64,000 bases of DNA from Echinarachnius parma (GCA_037951105.1 JBAMJV010009038.1:62001-126000); one strand, 5' to 3'. Shown: positions 47,821 to 62,000, numbered from the stretch's first letter. Translations and numbers: made by a program. Notes: generated from the letters alone by a model not told the origin.

Positions 47821-48675
47821 CACCGTGTCCCAGAAAAAACGAAACCGGGTTTCATGTTATAATGAATAATTTCCTTGATGATATATATATGTCTGAAAAG
47901 CTACGTGTCTGTTCTTTTATTTGATATACAACTTATGGCACATAATTCACGCATGACTGAATTAGAACGATAGAAAGTGGTGTTACCAAAATTCAATTTA
48001 CAAGTTTGGGTGAGGTTTTGGGGAGAGTTTTAAGAGTAGTAAACGTACTTATTTTGAAAAAAGGACAGGCACCGCATGAAAATTCATAATTTTATCTTTT
48101 ATATGACACCTCATGATTACAAAATAAATTATATATGGCCAGAGAACGAATACAATGAAAACATGCTTGATTCCAGCCCAAATGAGTAACTTTCCTGATC
48201 TAGCCTGTTTCCTGATCCCCATGTTTGTGTAAATTCACTCATGCATCAACGTCCATTGTCAGCTGCTAGTCAGGAAAGCTGAGCGACTTCTTACTCAACT
48301 TTCACTCATTTGGGCAGAAATCAGGCATGTTTTCATTGTACTCGTTCTCTGGCATAAATCATTAATTTTTTTAGCATGAGGTGTCATGTAAAAGATAAAA
48401 ATATGAACTTTTATGTGGTGTTTGTCCTTTTTAAAAATAAGTACGTTTACAACTCTTAAAACTCACCCAAACTTCAAATTTATGCGTGCAAATTGAATAT
48501 TGGTAACACCACTTTCCATTGTTCTAATTCAGTCATGCTTGAAGTATGTGCCATAAGTTGCACATCAAATGAAAGAAGTGACACAGAACTTTCCAGGATA
48601 TCATCAATTAAATTATTCATTATGACAGAAAATTTCTGCCATGAAACCCGGTTTCATTTTTTCTGGGACACGGTG
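47821..48675. mobile_element. 855-bp TA fold-back element, mariner-like ends
   Basis: Ends CACCGTGTCCCAGAAAAA...TTTTTCTGGGACACGGTG flanked by TA. The arms remain alignable for about 300 bp each, with small differences. TA target and CACCGTGTCCCAG-type ends suggest a non-autonomous Tc1/mariner relative. No transposase frame. Confidence 0.8.
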
Positions 48676-48679
48676 TACA

Positions 48680-51600
48680 GTACATTATAATAGGTAAAGT
48701 AGCATAGAGAAACTGACACGGAAATGAGAGGCAGAAGATGAAGGAGAGAGAATAATGGGATCAAGTCATGTGTACCGCATGCGCGTTCCCGATTTTTCGG
48801 GAAAAGGGTTATATTTTAGGGGCTCAGTTCGGGGAAAAAATCCCGAAAAATCGTTGAAATAGTGGGTCTTTAAGCATTTTTTTTCCGAAATATTTTTTAT
48901 TAGGGGTAGTTTTCAAATCTCTGCACTCTACCTTCAATTAGGAGGTAATTAAAGGGGGTATCTCTATAGAAACTGAACCAAGCATATGTGTGTGGTTGAC
49001 CGCCTGAGTTGGGGGGGGGGGGGGGGGGGGGGGGCGTGGATCAAGGATAGCGAGAAATAGACATTTAGAGGAAGAGGAATGAATTCATAACATCATGTTT
49101 ACGAAAATAAGGAGGAAATAGTCCTGAATATAATGTATATATTGTTTGTAGATTACCAGGAGCAAATTTTCAGACTATCTTTCATGTTCTTGTTTTGTTT
49201 CCTTTCAAAGTTGATTAATTGTGTAAACAGGAAATATGACCGAATAGTTCTGTCGAGGCCATTCCCCATAATCGAAATTCCAAGTTTACATAGAAATTAT
49301 TTGTAATTACCAATACAAATATAACAATATCAAAATTAAGTACACAACAAGAAGGTATAATTATCATAGCACATCAAAGTGAAGTTTTGTTTTAATTGTT
49401 CATAAAAGTATTCAGAAAGTTAGACTTACGAAAACCCTAGCGAGTGATTTCCAAACTCTAGGACCAGTGTTTCTGTAGTAAAAGTGAATGAAAAGCTAGC
49501 AAGTTCATACAGTGATGTATAATTTGTATGTAAAACAAACATAAGTAATGCTTGTATTGAAGCGATTGGTAAACCATTTAAAATTCAAAAACGTGGCGTT
49601 CATTTACAATTTTCTTAAAGGGATAGTTGAGTTTCGGTAAAGAGAGTACAGTTTTGGTCAAACTGAATTTTAGTAACCAAAACCTGCACCATTACATTAC
49701 AAACTAATATATATAACTTCACCATGCTCGAAAGGAATACAAAATTACAAATTACTAAGTAAAAAGCCACTTTTCATTCAAAAGAGCCGTTAAAACTCAA
49801 AAGGGCGTTCGCTAAACACTCATCGGTTATGATTATGATGATGTGTATATTATGATGGGACATGTATATCCTTTGTATTTATTTGAGGGAAATTAGCGCC
49901 CCCTATCTATTGTTTATGTGATGTGGTATTTCTTGATGTACGATGCATTTGGTAAATGTGGTACGATCTGTAATTCCTACTTCTGTAAGTGCCCGTAGTC
50001 ACATGCTTCGGTCTCTAGCGGCCCTATCCTAGTCCAGTTTGGATTGTGGCGATTTGTTGGTAATCCCTATCCGCTCTTGCCTGCTAGATGGCGACAATCC
50101 CCACAAATTTTTCTAACCCCACTTGGCTGCCCGAGTGGCCGGGGGTAAGACAGATTAGTGGAGTTTGTCGCCATCTAGCGGGAAATAGCGGACAGGGATA
50201 CAACATGAATTCGCCACAGTCCAAACTGGACTAGCGGCAGCCCTATACATATGCACAAACATCATGACTTGTACAGATATTAGCACAGTACACAAGCACA
50301 AACACTCACAAATGCACACCTATTAATACATACACACGCACATACACACGTTCACACACACACACACACACACCCACATACACACACAAACAATCACAAA
50401 CAAATGAACACACACATACGTACCCATACAAACAAAAAAAAAAAAACGTACACACACACGCACAAATACACACACGCAATATTGTAGTGCTACAAGGTGT
50501 TTATTGTCATATTTATTTAATTTATATATATAAACAGAAGTATGAAAATATGTAATCATAAAACAATGCAATCGAAACAAATGTAGACAAAACAGTAAAT
50601 AATCATACCAACACGGCATAATAATATGCCACTCTGCTAGCGGAAATATTGTAAAGCATTCAAATAATTTAAACAAAACACAACAGTACATTAAATGAAA
50701 GGAAAACATACTTATATTTATAAATTGAATAGGAACACTTTTCAACCACTTTTTGCAAAGTTTAATGACAAAGAAACCCGTGCAAACAAACACCGTTTTA
50801 CTTTAAATAGAAAGAAAATCTCTGAAATTTAAGCACAACCTGTCAAGAAATAAGAAATCCCGAAATATCTTAGTGTTTTCCATTTTTTTGAGGTGAACGT
50901 ATGTTTTGTAGCACAACATATAAGACAATTAAAAAAGAGGACAATTGTGTGTAAAACAAATTATCATAAGATTTTGTCCACACATTTGTCAGTTTTGTTT
51001 ACCAACTTGTGTTCCCAATATATACAAACGGGTATATTGAAAGAGCCATATTTTGCTCAGTTCTTAGGCGATTATGCTAAAACTTGTTGAGGTTATTTGT
51101 TCTATCCAGTCTATCCATGGTGAAAACATCAGTTTGCTTGGACTCTTTTTCCCTTTGAAAGTGCCTGAAACGTAAACACATCCACCGATACAGTACTGAG
51201 CAGCTGCGTAAATACAATTATTCGTGAGTATAGTTTACAAATGGCAATAGTCTCAATTAATATTACAACAAATTATATAATAAGAATAAGGAATAGTTTT
51301 TCCTTCAATTCATCAATTCATGCTTTATAACAGCGAATGATAACTGTTGTATATTTGATTTATAATCGTTCAGGTTTATAGACAAAAAAATATCACTTTA
51401 AAAACGCCCTGCACAAAAAGAAATACCTTATTATTACGTTGAAATGTAAGTTGTGGTCAATATTCTAGCCAGAGTTGTAGAAATAACTACAACGACAAAA
51501 ATTATTTTTACTCCAATTAAAAATCCTTACATGACACGTTAAGCCCTGATTTTCAAAACAAGCACTTGACGGGCGTGGCCAAATGACGCCATTGCAGACG

Positions 51601-52950
51601 AAAGTTGCGGTTGCAATTGAAGATTTTGAAGAATTTGTGGAAGTTATGCTTGAAATTCCTTTTTTCCCAAGAAAAAAAAATCCTTACATGACACGTTAAG
51701 CACTGATTTTCAAAACAAGCACTTGACGGGCGTGGCCAAATGACGCCATTGCAGACGAAAGTTGCGGTTGCAATTGAAGATTTTGAAGAATTTGTGGAAG
51801 TTATGCTTGAAATTCCTTTTTTCCCAAGAAAAAAAAATCTTTTGATGTCGGGACCACGCTTAAGATAATCTTGAGTTGTGAGGTTGAGACATCCCATAAA
51901 ATGCTTACCAAACGTTTAAAAATAACAGTTTGCGATTAAAAGTAACTTGAAAAACACATTTGAAGAAAACAAAATAATCCTAAATTGTTCGATCAAATGC
52001 ACCGTCAAGGGCCTACATACATGACATATGACGGCTAATGTCATGAATGCTGGTTGTATCTAATGAACAAGGTAAACACAACGTTAAAGCGTCTATATAA
52101 TGATAAGACATCTAAGGCTCTTTAATTAGAACTCGACATTCTTGCACAATAAAAACACACTAAGTAACTTACCAAGAAAATAATATCACGCATAATATTG
52201 ATATTCTTTTAATATGTTACCATACTTCGTATAATACCAAGATGTGTGTGTTTCTTGTAGAATCTGGTCCCAATGGTCTTAGAGGTACATTATAATTATG
52301 CGCGCAAATGTCCCATCTCCATTAACAACACAACGTGAGAGAAATAAGTAAATCAATGTCATCGGTTCTGGAAAAGTAAAAGGGACTTGTCGGCAAAAGT
52401 AAACATTTCAATTGTCTACACGAATTGAAAGAAGATAATATTATCTTTCAATTCATGCAAATCTAGAAGATTAGCATTATTTCCACAATTATGGTCACTT
52501 CAATTGTTGCTGACGTGTGAACATGAAAACAGAATTTGCTCTCTTTTTCTAAGCCAATTTCTGCAGAACTGAGTCGCCGACAGGAGCCTGATTCTGCAAA
52601 AACCTGCAACGCCCCCCCCCCCCCCCCCCCACCCTCCTGTTTTGGAAAACCACTAGGTGTCGCCAATGGATAATGTACTCTTCAATGTCGTTCCATTCAA
52701 TGGCGTAGCTAAGGGGGCACGGGTGGCACATCCCCTCCCTCCCCCAAAACAAAAATAATAATAATAATAAATAAATAAATAAACAATAAAATCAAATAAT
52801 AAAAACATAATAATTATAATAATAATGAATAAATGAATATATACAATGAATACATATGACAAAAAAAAACACACGTAAGGGGAAAATCTGTGTAAAAATA
52901 AAGAAATCCATAAGGTGTGCCCCCATCAGTCTGACCACGCTACGCCAGTG
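48680..52950. other. RPTP 3' flank, no gene seen
   Basis: Holds a poly-G tract (49010-49034), a family C fragment (49617-49830), an inverted repeat around GGCGACAATCCCC/TGTCGCCATCTAGCG (50040-50235), a CA microsatellite, the 147-bp duplication and a poly-C tract. No supported coding exon. Confidence 0.45.
51534..51827. repeat. Near-perfect tandem duplication, unit 147 bp
   Basis: 51534-51680 and 51681-51827 are direct copies from TCCTTACATGACACG to CCAAGAAAAAAAA with one clear substitution (CCCTG/CACTG). A very recent duplication or an assembly artefact. Confidence 0.9.
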
Positions 52951-52952
52951 GC

Positions 52953-53039
52953 TCATTCGATTCCCATATTCAGATTCGCGTATTCGTCGAAGGCCTTCAT
53001 GTATTCAGCAATAGCCTCGTAGCATAGCGCATATTGTTC
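52953..53039 (-). CDS. RPTP last coding exon
   Basis: 87 bp from acceptor CTTAATACAG to the TGA. Encodes [20 protein letters not shown] and a short acidic tail ending NMGIE. EQY..CYEA is the usual PTP C-terminal helix. No AATAAA is evident on this strand in the next several hundred bases, so the 3'UTR end is undefined. Confidence 0.9.
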   Translation of the reverse strand, partial: EQYALCYEAIAEYMKAFDEYANLNMGIE

Positions 53040-56000
53040 CTGTATTAAGTAAAGAAATGTGTGAAAGGAGAGGAAATACAGAGAAAACACGGTCATATTT
53101 AAACCTTGCACACTAACAAATAAGCGTATATCTTGCGTGCAAAACGCTGCTACAATAGCAGCAGTGTGCAATTCTGCTCCCAGCACCCCATAGGACGCAG
53201 ACTATACTGTAGGTGCAAAGTTTCACCCTTTAGTATGTTGCTACTGTAGCAGCATTTTCAACCTTTATTCTTAGTGTGTATAATAATAAAGATTTGTATT
53301 AATGTTTTCCTTAGGCTATAGAGGTACTGTGTGGTCCAAAACCCAAAACACTGCAAGTTGAAGATCGTTCATTGCAAATTCCTGCATAAAGACTGCTGCA
53401 ATGTCAGTGATTACGTAACCCGACGTTGTTAGTGCACGTCAGATGACGTTTCATATGTACTGTTCTAAAAGAAAATGTCAGCCTCAAGCATGTCTAGTGA
53501 TCAGTCAGAACAGATGAAAGTGGTATAAAAAAGCGTTGATTATTTCCATTATTAGTGAGGAAATATACGACTATATAGGGGTGTGTTGCATACAGAGTTG
53601 CGATTGGTCGCAAGTCAGAAAATGCGCCTAAATGCGCAAATCTGATTGGCTCAAGTGCGCGTGTTTTCTGACTTGCGATCAATCTTAACTTTGCCATTAA
53701 TCGCTACTCTTTATGCAACATACACAGTGATATAAATAATACACTTATCAGTAATTATATCATTTTGCTGTAAGCAAACATGACAGCGTTGAACTTCTCT
53801 CTAAAATAGAGTTCGTAAACCTTGACTACACTCACCACTGATTCGACCATGCCAGGACGAAGCGCCCTCAATCTCTTGACTGCCTGGAACACATCCACCA
53901 CGCCGTCTGCTACCATCTTCTCAGCTGCAGCGTAGATGGCGGCAAACACACCACTCCTCCCGATGCCGTTCCTTTAAAATGATCAGATTTGTCACCATAA
54001 TATATTTCATGAATTGAATTCTCAAATAGAAGTGCATGAAAAAATAAAAACAACTCAAATTAAATTATTTCTTTGTGACCTTTTAATCTTTGTTTAAGCT
54101 AATTATAGTACATGTACCGAGAAACGTCCCACACCATGCACACATACCAAAACAAGATACTTTTATAATCGACAAAGTGAAAAACTATACCATAATTTAT
54201 CTGTCAAAGGGACATTCCCTCTTTTGCAAGTTAAATTTCAAAAGTTGCGAGGTTATTTCTTATATGAAAGAAAATGTCATTTAATAGCATGCCTGAAAAA
54301 ATTAGGGCTTGAAAAATCTTTTTTGTGAAGTTATAGACCTAAAACTAATAAAACGACAACCAACGGTTAATTGTGTATTTACGTGTATTCACCCAGTGAG
54401 GAAGTTCGTACACGGATTTCACGAAGTACCACAACGTTATGCGTGACCCCTACGTGACTCGCGCTAGCTACGTGACCCGCCCACACATAATAAGAGCATG
54501 ACCGAATATTAAACAAAATAACCAAACCTCACTTAAACTGACTACATGTAATTACATATTCTTCATTTTTGAGATTTTTTCCGTGACATACCTTTACAAA
54601 TGTCGGCTTCACAATACCTTTATAAGAATAAGTACAATATTGTTGTAATATTATGCTAAATCAGTTAAAGGACCTAAAGAATACAACGTACTTTGGCACT
54701 TATTCCATAGTTGATGACTTGTAAAATAGGTCTGCCGAAAAAAAAATCCATGAAAATAAACACAGTAGTGATTTAAGACTAATTTTCTGATGCCAAATCT
54801 CATTTAGCAGCCAGTTTACGCCCCACCCACATTTAGGGTCCAGAATCGGCAGCGTGATTGACATGTGATTGACAATTCATTGGCTTACGTCACGACGCGT
54901 CATCTACAGAATTTAGTTCATTAGTCCGTACTTTAGACGACGTCACATTTTGGCGATTTAAAAGGGGCGTTCCCAATTTTTTTTCTTCAGGAAAAATTAC
55001 ATAGAGAGAGCCGAATTGTGAAAATTAGGCCATCTAGACGCTATAGGTCCTTTAAACTCTTTTATTGACCAATATATAGTTTGATGGAGGGACGCATTCG
55101 TTATTTTATCCGTAGAATCCAAATTACAGGGCTGTTCGATCTGATTTTTTGTGTGTGTGTTACATTCATCCCCATCCGTCAACTGGAAACTGTTCAGACG
55201 TTTTGTAAAAGAGGAACAGTCCCGTTAGCTTTGGACCAAACCTGCTTTGGAATTATAAAAAATGTTCAAAATGAATAAAACAACAACGGAGTAATCCTTA
55301 TTTAATTTAACCGCACATTATCACGACGTGTAAAACCGTTCAATTTATTATTTTTGTTGTTAGATGTTCATTCTACTGTATTGCCCACGCCATCTGAGAA
55401 TATTCCTTACATGCAGTGAAGGATGATGGGTCCGGTGGCCTGTTTTCTCCTCACACAGTCCCCGACGGCCTCCATCAACTCCAGTAGGGCCTGGACCGAG
55501 CCAGGGGAAGACTTCTTGCTTCCCCATCCTAGAAGCTGGAACTGTTTCACCGTAACTGGTTGCTGTAATAAGCGAGCAGTACATATTTGATTTGATTTGA
55601 TTTTGTTTCATTTATTTATTTGTATTTATTTATACATTAATAGAAAACAGTATCGAAAATAAATTGAATTTAAATTTCTGGCGCAGAAGAATGTTAATCA
55701 AATTAAATGCATGAAAAAAGTCATGGGAGTGAATGGTTCTTCAAATAAAATTGCATAATCTTGAGGGAAATTTAGATGCAATATATTATAACCAGACCAA
55801 CCATACGCATACTACGCCACTGTAGAAGACATCTTCGTTATGACAAAGGGGAAGACGATACTAATGTCACACGGTACAGAATGAAGATGGGAATTGCTAC
55901 CTCGTTAGAACTGCCCTGGATCCTGAAGTCCCTGACGATGAAATCCTTGCGGCTCATCTCAGCGGAGATCACCGACACATTGAGGGGTCCGAACTGAACA

Positions 56001-59000
56001 GAGTCCTGGTTCGGCCAGTACTGGGCACACGACTAGAAATAGAAGAGAAATTATGTTAGATCATTTTTGTAGTAATAATGATATCCAAAGCTTTATTAAT
56101 TGACGCATAACTAGCGAATCCAATCATAATTACATAATCATAAGAAAGTTTGATGATAAATAAAATAGCCTTGAAAGAAAGAATTTCAAGTATAATGGAA
56201 CTGGAAAAGGTGTATTTTTACCAACACATGCTTTAAAATTGCATGACGTTTATTATTCATCTCGTGGTAATTCAAGTGGGATGAGAGACATACGGACCAG
56301 CATATATTCTCCATTGTCACTTTTCATTACCCATAATATGGACCAAATATAACTGTTCGCAATGTTTGAAAAAAGAAGAAGGGACGAAACACATTTAAAT
56401 AATCCTAATTGTTGTTTACGTGTATTTTTTTTACGAACATTAGTTAGCATCTTATATACAAAATGGAAACAAATTCATGACGAAAGCCAAATCACCTTAT
56501 CATTCGTATCGAGATCATTCAACATGACGATAACAGGGCACCTCCAGTCGTATGCCAACCTCCATATGTCGCATGTCGTGTGGGGCAGAGGCATCTGGGT
56601 AGCTAGGAAGGCGTCTTTCCTCATGAACGTCTAGATACATTTTCAAAATACAAACATCAAACCGTCATTAAAATCAAAATAAGAATGCATAATGGCAAAA
56701 TTCCAGCAAGTAAAAGTTAGAAATACGACCAATTCCCCATAATAATACGACACTTTCACTAATGCACAGATCACCTTATGTATTCCGTTGTGTCAAGAAG
56801 GGGCATTTATAAGTTGCTCAATACTATTCTTTCCTTCATGATTGTATACAGAGAGACACAATACATAATACGATACCCGTCATAGTTGTATCCGATTATT
56901 GTAGGCTATGAGGGCCCAATTGAAATTATAGACCCAATCCCAAGGTGATCTCAACACCATGATATGATTGGAGGAATAATGACTTACATTGATGAACGAT
57001 GCATTGATGTAGTCTGTGCTACCAGCCTCTCCTTTGGTCACGAGGAACGGTCTATTTTTCTCCACTGCAATGAAAATATGAATAACCATAATTATATAAA
57101 TAATGATATTGATAATGCAAATAATATAAGTAATAATAATAATTAGTATTATAATATAATAATAATAATTAGTATTATAATGATGATAATAATTATACAA
57201 AATATGACTTCATATCGTATTGAATATAATAATAACAATAATAATTGTAATTTAACTAATACTACCACAAATATTATATTACAGGTACTTATAATCTCGA
57301 TAATGATAATAATAATAATAATAATAATAATGATAATAATACCAATAATTAATTTTTCCATCATTTATAGTGATATTATCTAAGTGTATCAATAAAACAT
57401 ACAATACTAATACAAATGCATGGATAAAATGTTATATAGAATTTTTTTTTAAATCTTGTATGCGGACAGAAATACACTTTGAATAATAAATTCATTAAAG
57501 TTTGGTCATTACTTAAGATAAAAACAGTTATGAAGATGAGTAAAGCATACTTGGCAAGATATTTGGGTATCTGTTTTTGTCGATGTTAGGTGGTAGTACT
57601 GCAGCTTTGAATACCCCTGGGCCAACGGGTGGAGTGAGTTGATTAAGGATCTAAAGCATTTTGGAAACAATAAAAATATCAATTAATGTCATAAAATGAT
57701 ATCAATACAATATTTATGAATGATAAAATAGTACCATTCATAAATTAGGTATCTAATTATGAAACACTTTTAACAATCTCGATCTCTACTCTTGTTTTTA
57801 CAATGTATATCTGTAACAAAAATAATGATATTTTGGTTTCAAATCAGAATAAATTTGAATTAATGACTCAAATAAACTTTGTTTAAATGGAGATACAAAA
57901 ACAGGCATATCATGTATAAATGTACCTCAGAAGAACCCTGATTTGTAGATGACTTGGGACATCACTTGTATTTGTTATTGCCGTGTTTAAATAAATAAAA
58001 CAAACAAACAAACAAACAAACAATTTACCTCAAATTCCTGCTCCATGTTGAACTTATTTGTCTCCGTGTTCCTCTCTTGGAGCGATATGAGCTTGGCGTG
58101 GAAGTGAGCAACGGGGACTTGTGTGTTACTACTCATGTAGCTCTCTACCAGGCCGGTATGCACGAAGATGTATTGATCCTGTAGTAAGAAATAATAATAA
58201 TGAAAATGGATAATGAAAATGATGAATGGTGATGATAATAATAATGATAATAATATTCTCGTGGAGCAATACATGAGCTTGGCGTGGAGGTGTGCGACAG
58301 GAACCTGTGTGTTACTAGGCCGGTATGCACAAAGATGTATTGATCCTGCAATGGATGATAATAGTACTTTCGTATAATTATATAATCATGATGAAATAAC
58401 GATATTATGAACCATGATATTAATAATGAAAATAATAACAGTGCTATTACCAATATCATAATAATAATAGTAATAATAATAATAGTAATAATATTATTAG
58501 TTATACTAATAATACTAATAATAGTAATCAATAATAATAATAATAATAATGATAATAATAATAATGAGATTCAAGATTAATGATTCGAAATATATTCGTC
58601 CAACACAATGAAAAATGGGTTTGTGCTCACAATATACTATAGACTTGAAAAGCGCACCATTTATAGATCCAGGCTAACAGCTTAATCATTTTGAACACTT
58701 AAAGCCGTCTCGACCATCGATCCTGCGCCTGTTCTCACTTATCTTGGAGATGAACCCAAGGACGTTGACCATTCCCTTTTCCCTCGTTTGGTCCAGCATG
58801 CAGTAGAGAGTGATGAACACCCCCGTACACGCTCCCCCCCCCCCCCCCCCTTCCAGACACACTCTAGCTACAACACTTGATGGAAGACTTACAACAGTTT
58901 GGACCATCTTCGGTCTGTTCTCTCGCATCTTGGAGATGAACCCAAAGACGTTGACCTTTCCCTCTTCCCTCAATTGGTCCAGCATGCAGTAGAGAGTGAT

Positions 59001-62000
59001 AGACACCCCCGTTCACGCCTCCCCCCTTCCAGACGCACTCTAGCTACGTCACGTCTTGATGGAATACTTACAACAGTTTGGACCATCTTGGGTCTGTTCT
59101 CTCGCATCTTGGAGATGAAGCCAAAGATGTTGACCTTCCCTTCTTGCCTCATCTGGCCTAGCATGCAGTACAGAGTGATGAACGCCCCAGTCCTCCCGAC
59201 TCCAGCGCTGGTGGGAGAAGTATAGAAGTATAGGTTTGGAGCCACCCGAGACTATAAAACACGATTGCTTACATTAAATTATATCACTTGACAAAGTGTT
59301 GCAGCAGCGCACGAAACGTCGTGATCTTTAGATTCCTTGTTGACCATACATTGCGAGACAAACGAATATCACTAGCGATATTATTTTCGAAAGTATAGTG
59401 TTGTTTTAGTTGATGTGTGTTTTAAATTATCCGTTCTGACTCGGTTACATGTATACCTAATGGGAAGGTTATTTTGTTAAACATTGAATACTATTAGAAA
59501 ACAAACACGTCCTCCCGACTACAGCGCTGGTTGAAGAAAGTATAGCTTTCTTTGCGCCCAAGTTCCCTGGCGTAGATCTGTAAGTGATATGGGATGTTCG
59601 GGAGGTAAATGGATCTATATATTATTCACCCCCTGAAAAAGCTTTGTTCTGTAATGATGTGCAAACGAAAACACACAAGTGGAAAATATAGTAGGGAAAG
59701 TATTGGGTGTCATCAAATTTGTTCAAATCGTAATGCCAAAAATGGCGATTATTATATCTTCACTGTTGTTAGCAGGCTTTTATCGTGTCTGTTTTGTGAT
59801 AAATGCATTGCTTTGTAGGCGTTATTGTACTTATAATAGAGTAATAAATTTTAATTGTGTTACTATAGTAATATACAACCAATACGAATTGCGACATATA
59901 CATGTTAAGCCAAGTTAAGGCCGTAATGATGAGAGTCAGGGCCGGTATTAAATTCCACGCATTTATATTTTGGCTAAATATTTGTACTAAGACAAAATAC
60001 AATTTTTTACCAATAAATTGGGAATAAATTACTCAAGTGCATTTCAAATGCCCTGGCAATTTGATTTTAAAGAAAATAAAAACAATTTGAACGAACCTGC
60101 AATGAACGAGCATGGGTGTTGGACCTTGCGTGTTGGCAGTGATCCTGGTGTGAACCTGTTTTACGCTCTCCGTGAAGCTGATGAGAGTTGTCGGGTACTG
60201 TGGGACCCCCATGTCGGGCCAGGACCGGTAGTGGAACTGGTGAACGGACCGCGTCTCATTCCCGTCAGTCTAGAGTTAGTGTTAGGGTAAAATAATTCAA
60301 AATTTAAATCCACTCGATATCACCAGTTTATGTGGGATAAACTGACAGTATCGTATTAGGGTACTGCAACACACCTATGTCGGGCCAGTACAGGTATTGG
60401 AACTGGTGGACGGACCGCGCATCATCCCTGTTAGTCTAGAGATGCTAGATAACATCAGTTAACATAAATGAATAACTTGACAATAAGAGTGGAACGACTA
60501 TCGTTGGTAATCGTAAACTTGAATAAAAAGGTCTTCGCCAATTTTACATCATTCTACTTTAATCGTTCTGTGTCTCTCACATCCTTTGCTAAACCACGGC
60601 TAAATAGAGATGGTTCATACAAATTGTTGTATTGATTAATTTCGCATATCGTACAGTTCCTACTCGTTCTGATTCATTACGGTTTGCAGTCCGCAATAAC
60701 AGGAGGTACAATTCTGCTAAACAAATCTCAGCATCCCATTAAAGGGTGCATGCGTCAGTGTCTTTACAATGAGGTCCCCCACCTGTTTGACGTCCATGAC
60801 CCTGTGGACATGGTCTGAATACTCTTCCACCGTTCTCAGCATCACCTCCACCTGTCCGAACGTCTTAGAGTCACCCATCTCCTTCGGCCAGTACTCGGTG
60901 CACCGATCCTGTCAGCAAAACATATTTAAAAACATGTTTAAAGAACAAAGAATCCTGAAAAAATTGACAAATATAGACCTGTTGTACTTGCGAAATAATT
61001 CGTTTTTCCTGCAGATTATCACTTTTGGTGACGACCATATGCTATAGACAGGTTCGCATGGGATAAATCTATGGAGTGCATACAACATTTGCATTTGTTC
61101 AAGTTTACTAAATGAACATATTGTCACGAAAATAAAACATATAGTAAAGGAGGTGGGGTACGAACGAAGGAACGCTTCACACTCTATATAACTATTTACT
61201 GACCCCTCTCTGTTTGTTTACCTCAATAAAGACCAAATAATAATGAAGTGAGGTTTCTACTCAGTGACAATCCTCAATCAATCAACCAAATAATATAAAG
61301 TAGTTGCACAAATAATACCACATTAGTACCAATATAACAAGCTTTAAAATACTATTATCTCTAACATATCATGCTCACCTTGCCTCCTTCAGTTGTGTTG
61401 GTCACCATAACAACGGAACACACGCTTTCCTGCCAGATGAGACGCCAAAAGTCGTTAAGACTGGCCGCATTTGGAGCTAGGACGAACAAACAGGAATAAT
61501 CATAGGTTTACAGAAAATTTGAAAAGTAATCGTATTAATAATCGTAGGAAAAATCATAACATTACAGAGCAAGATGAAGTTGTAAAAGTCCTACTGTTCA
61601 TATCAATTCTCACTGATAGTCTTTACATTATATTTGTTAATGGGCTTAGAGATATATAATGTGAAGAAACAAAATATAACAGAAGCATACTGAACAAATA
61701 TAAAATTGTAAAATACAGATAGAATTATATGATTCGTTAAAAGAGGAAATTCTATATTAAAAATATAATTGTAAGGGGAAAATACCTTGTGATGCGATGA
61801 AGGATTTTTGTCCTCTGTGGTCCTTTACAGATGGAAGATAATTATAAAGAAGATAATTTAAATTTCTTTCTAGGTTATATGTCCATTATGAAATATGACG
61901 ATCGAGATGATGATCTCATGAACATGATATTGAATATAACCAACATCTGGTACGACTGATTTTATACGGGTATTTTTAAATATTGTATAAATATACTCAA

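Noticed and set aside
50323-50793. 156-codon minus-strand frame with apparent membrane segments
   Set aside because: AT-rich sequence plus a CA microsatellite. The hydrophobic look comes from base composition; there are no splice sites or motifs.
58145-58531. 128-codon Ile-rich minus frame
   Set aside because: An AAT microsatellite read as Ile/Asn codons. Only the [11 protein letters not shown] stretch is meaningful, and it is reported as a broken exon copy.
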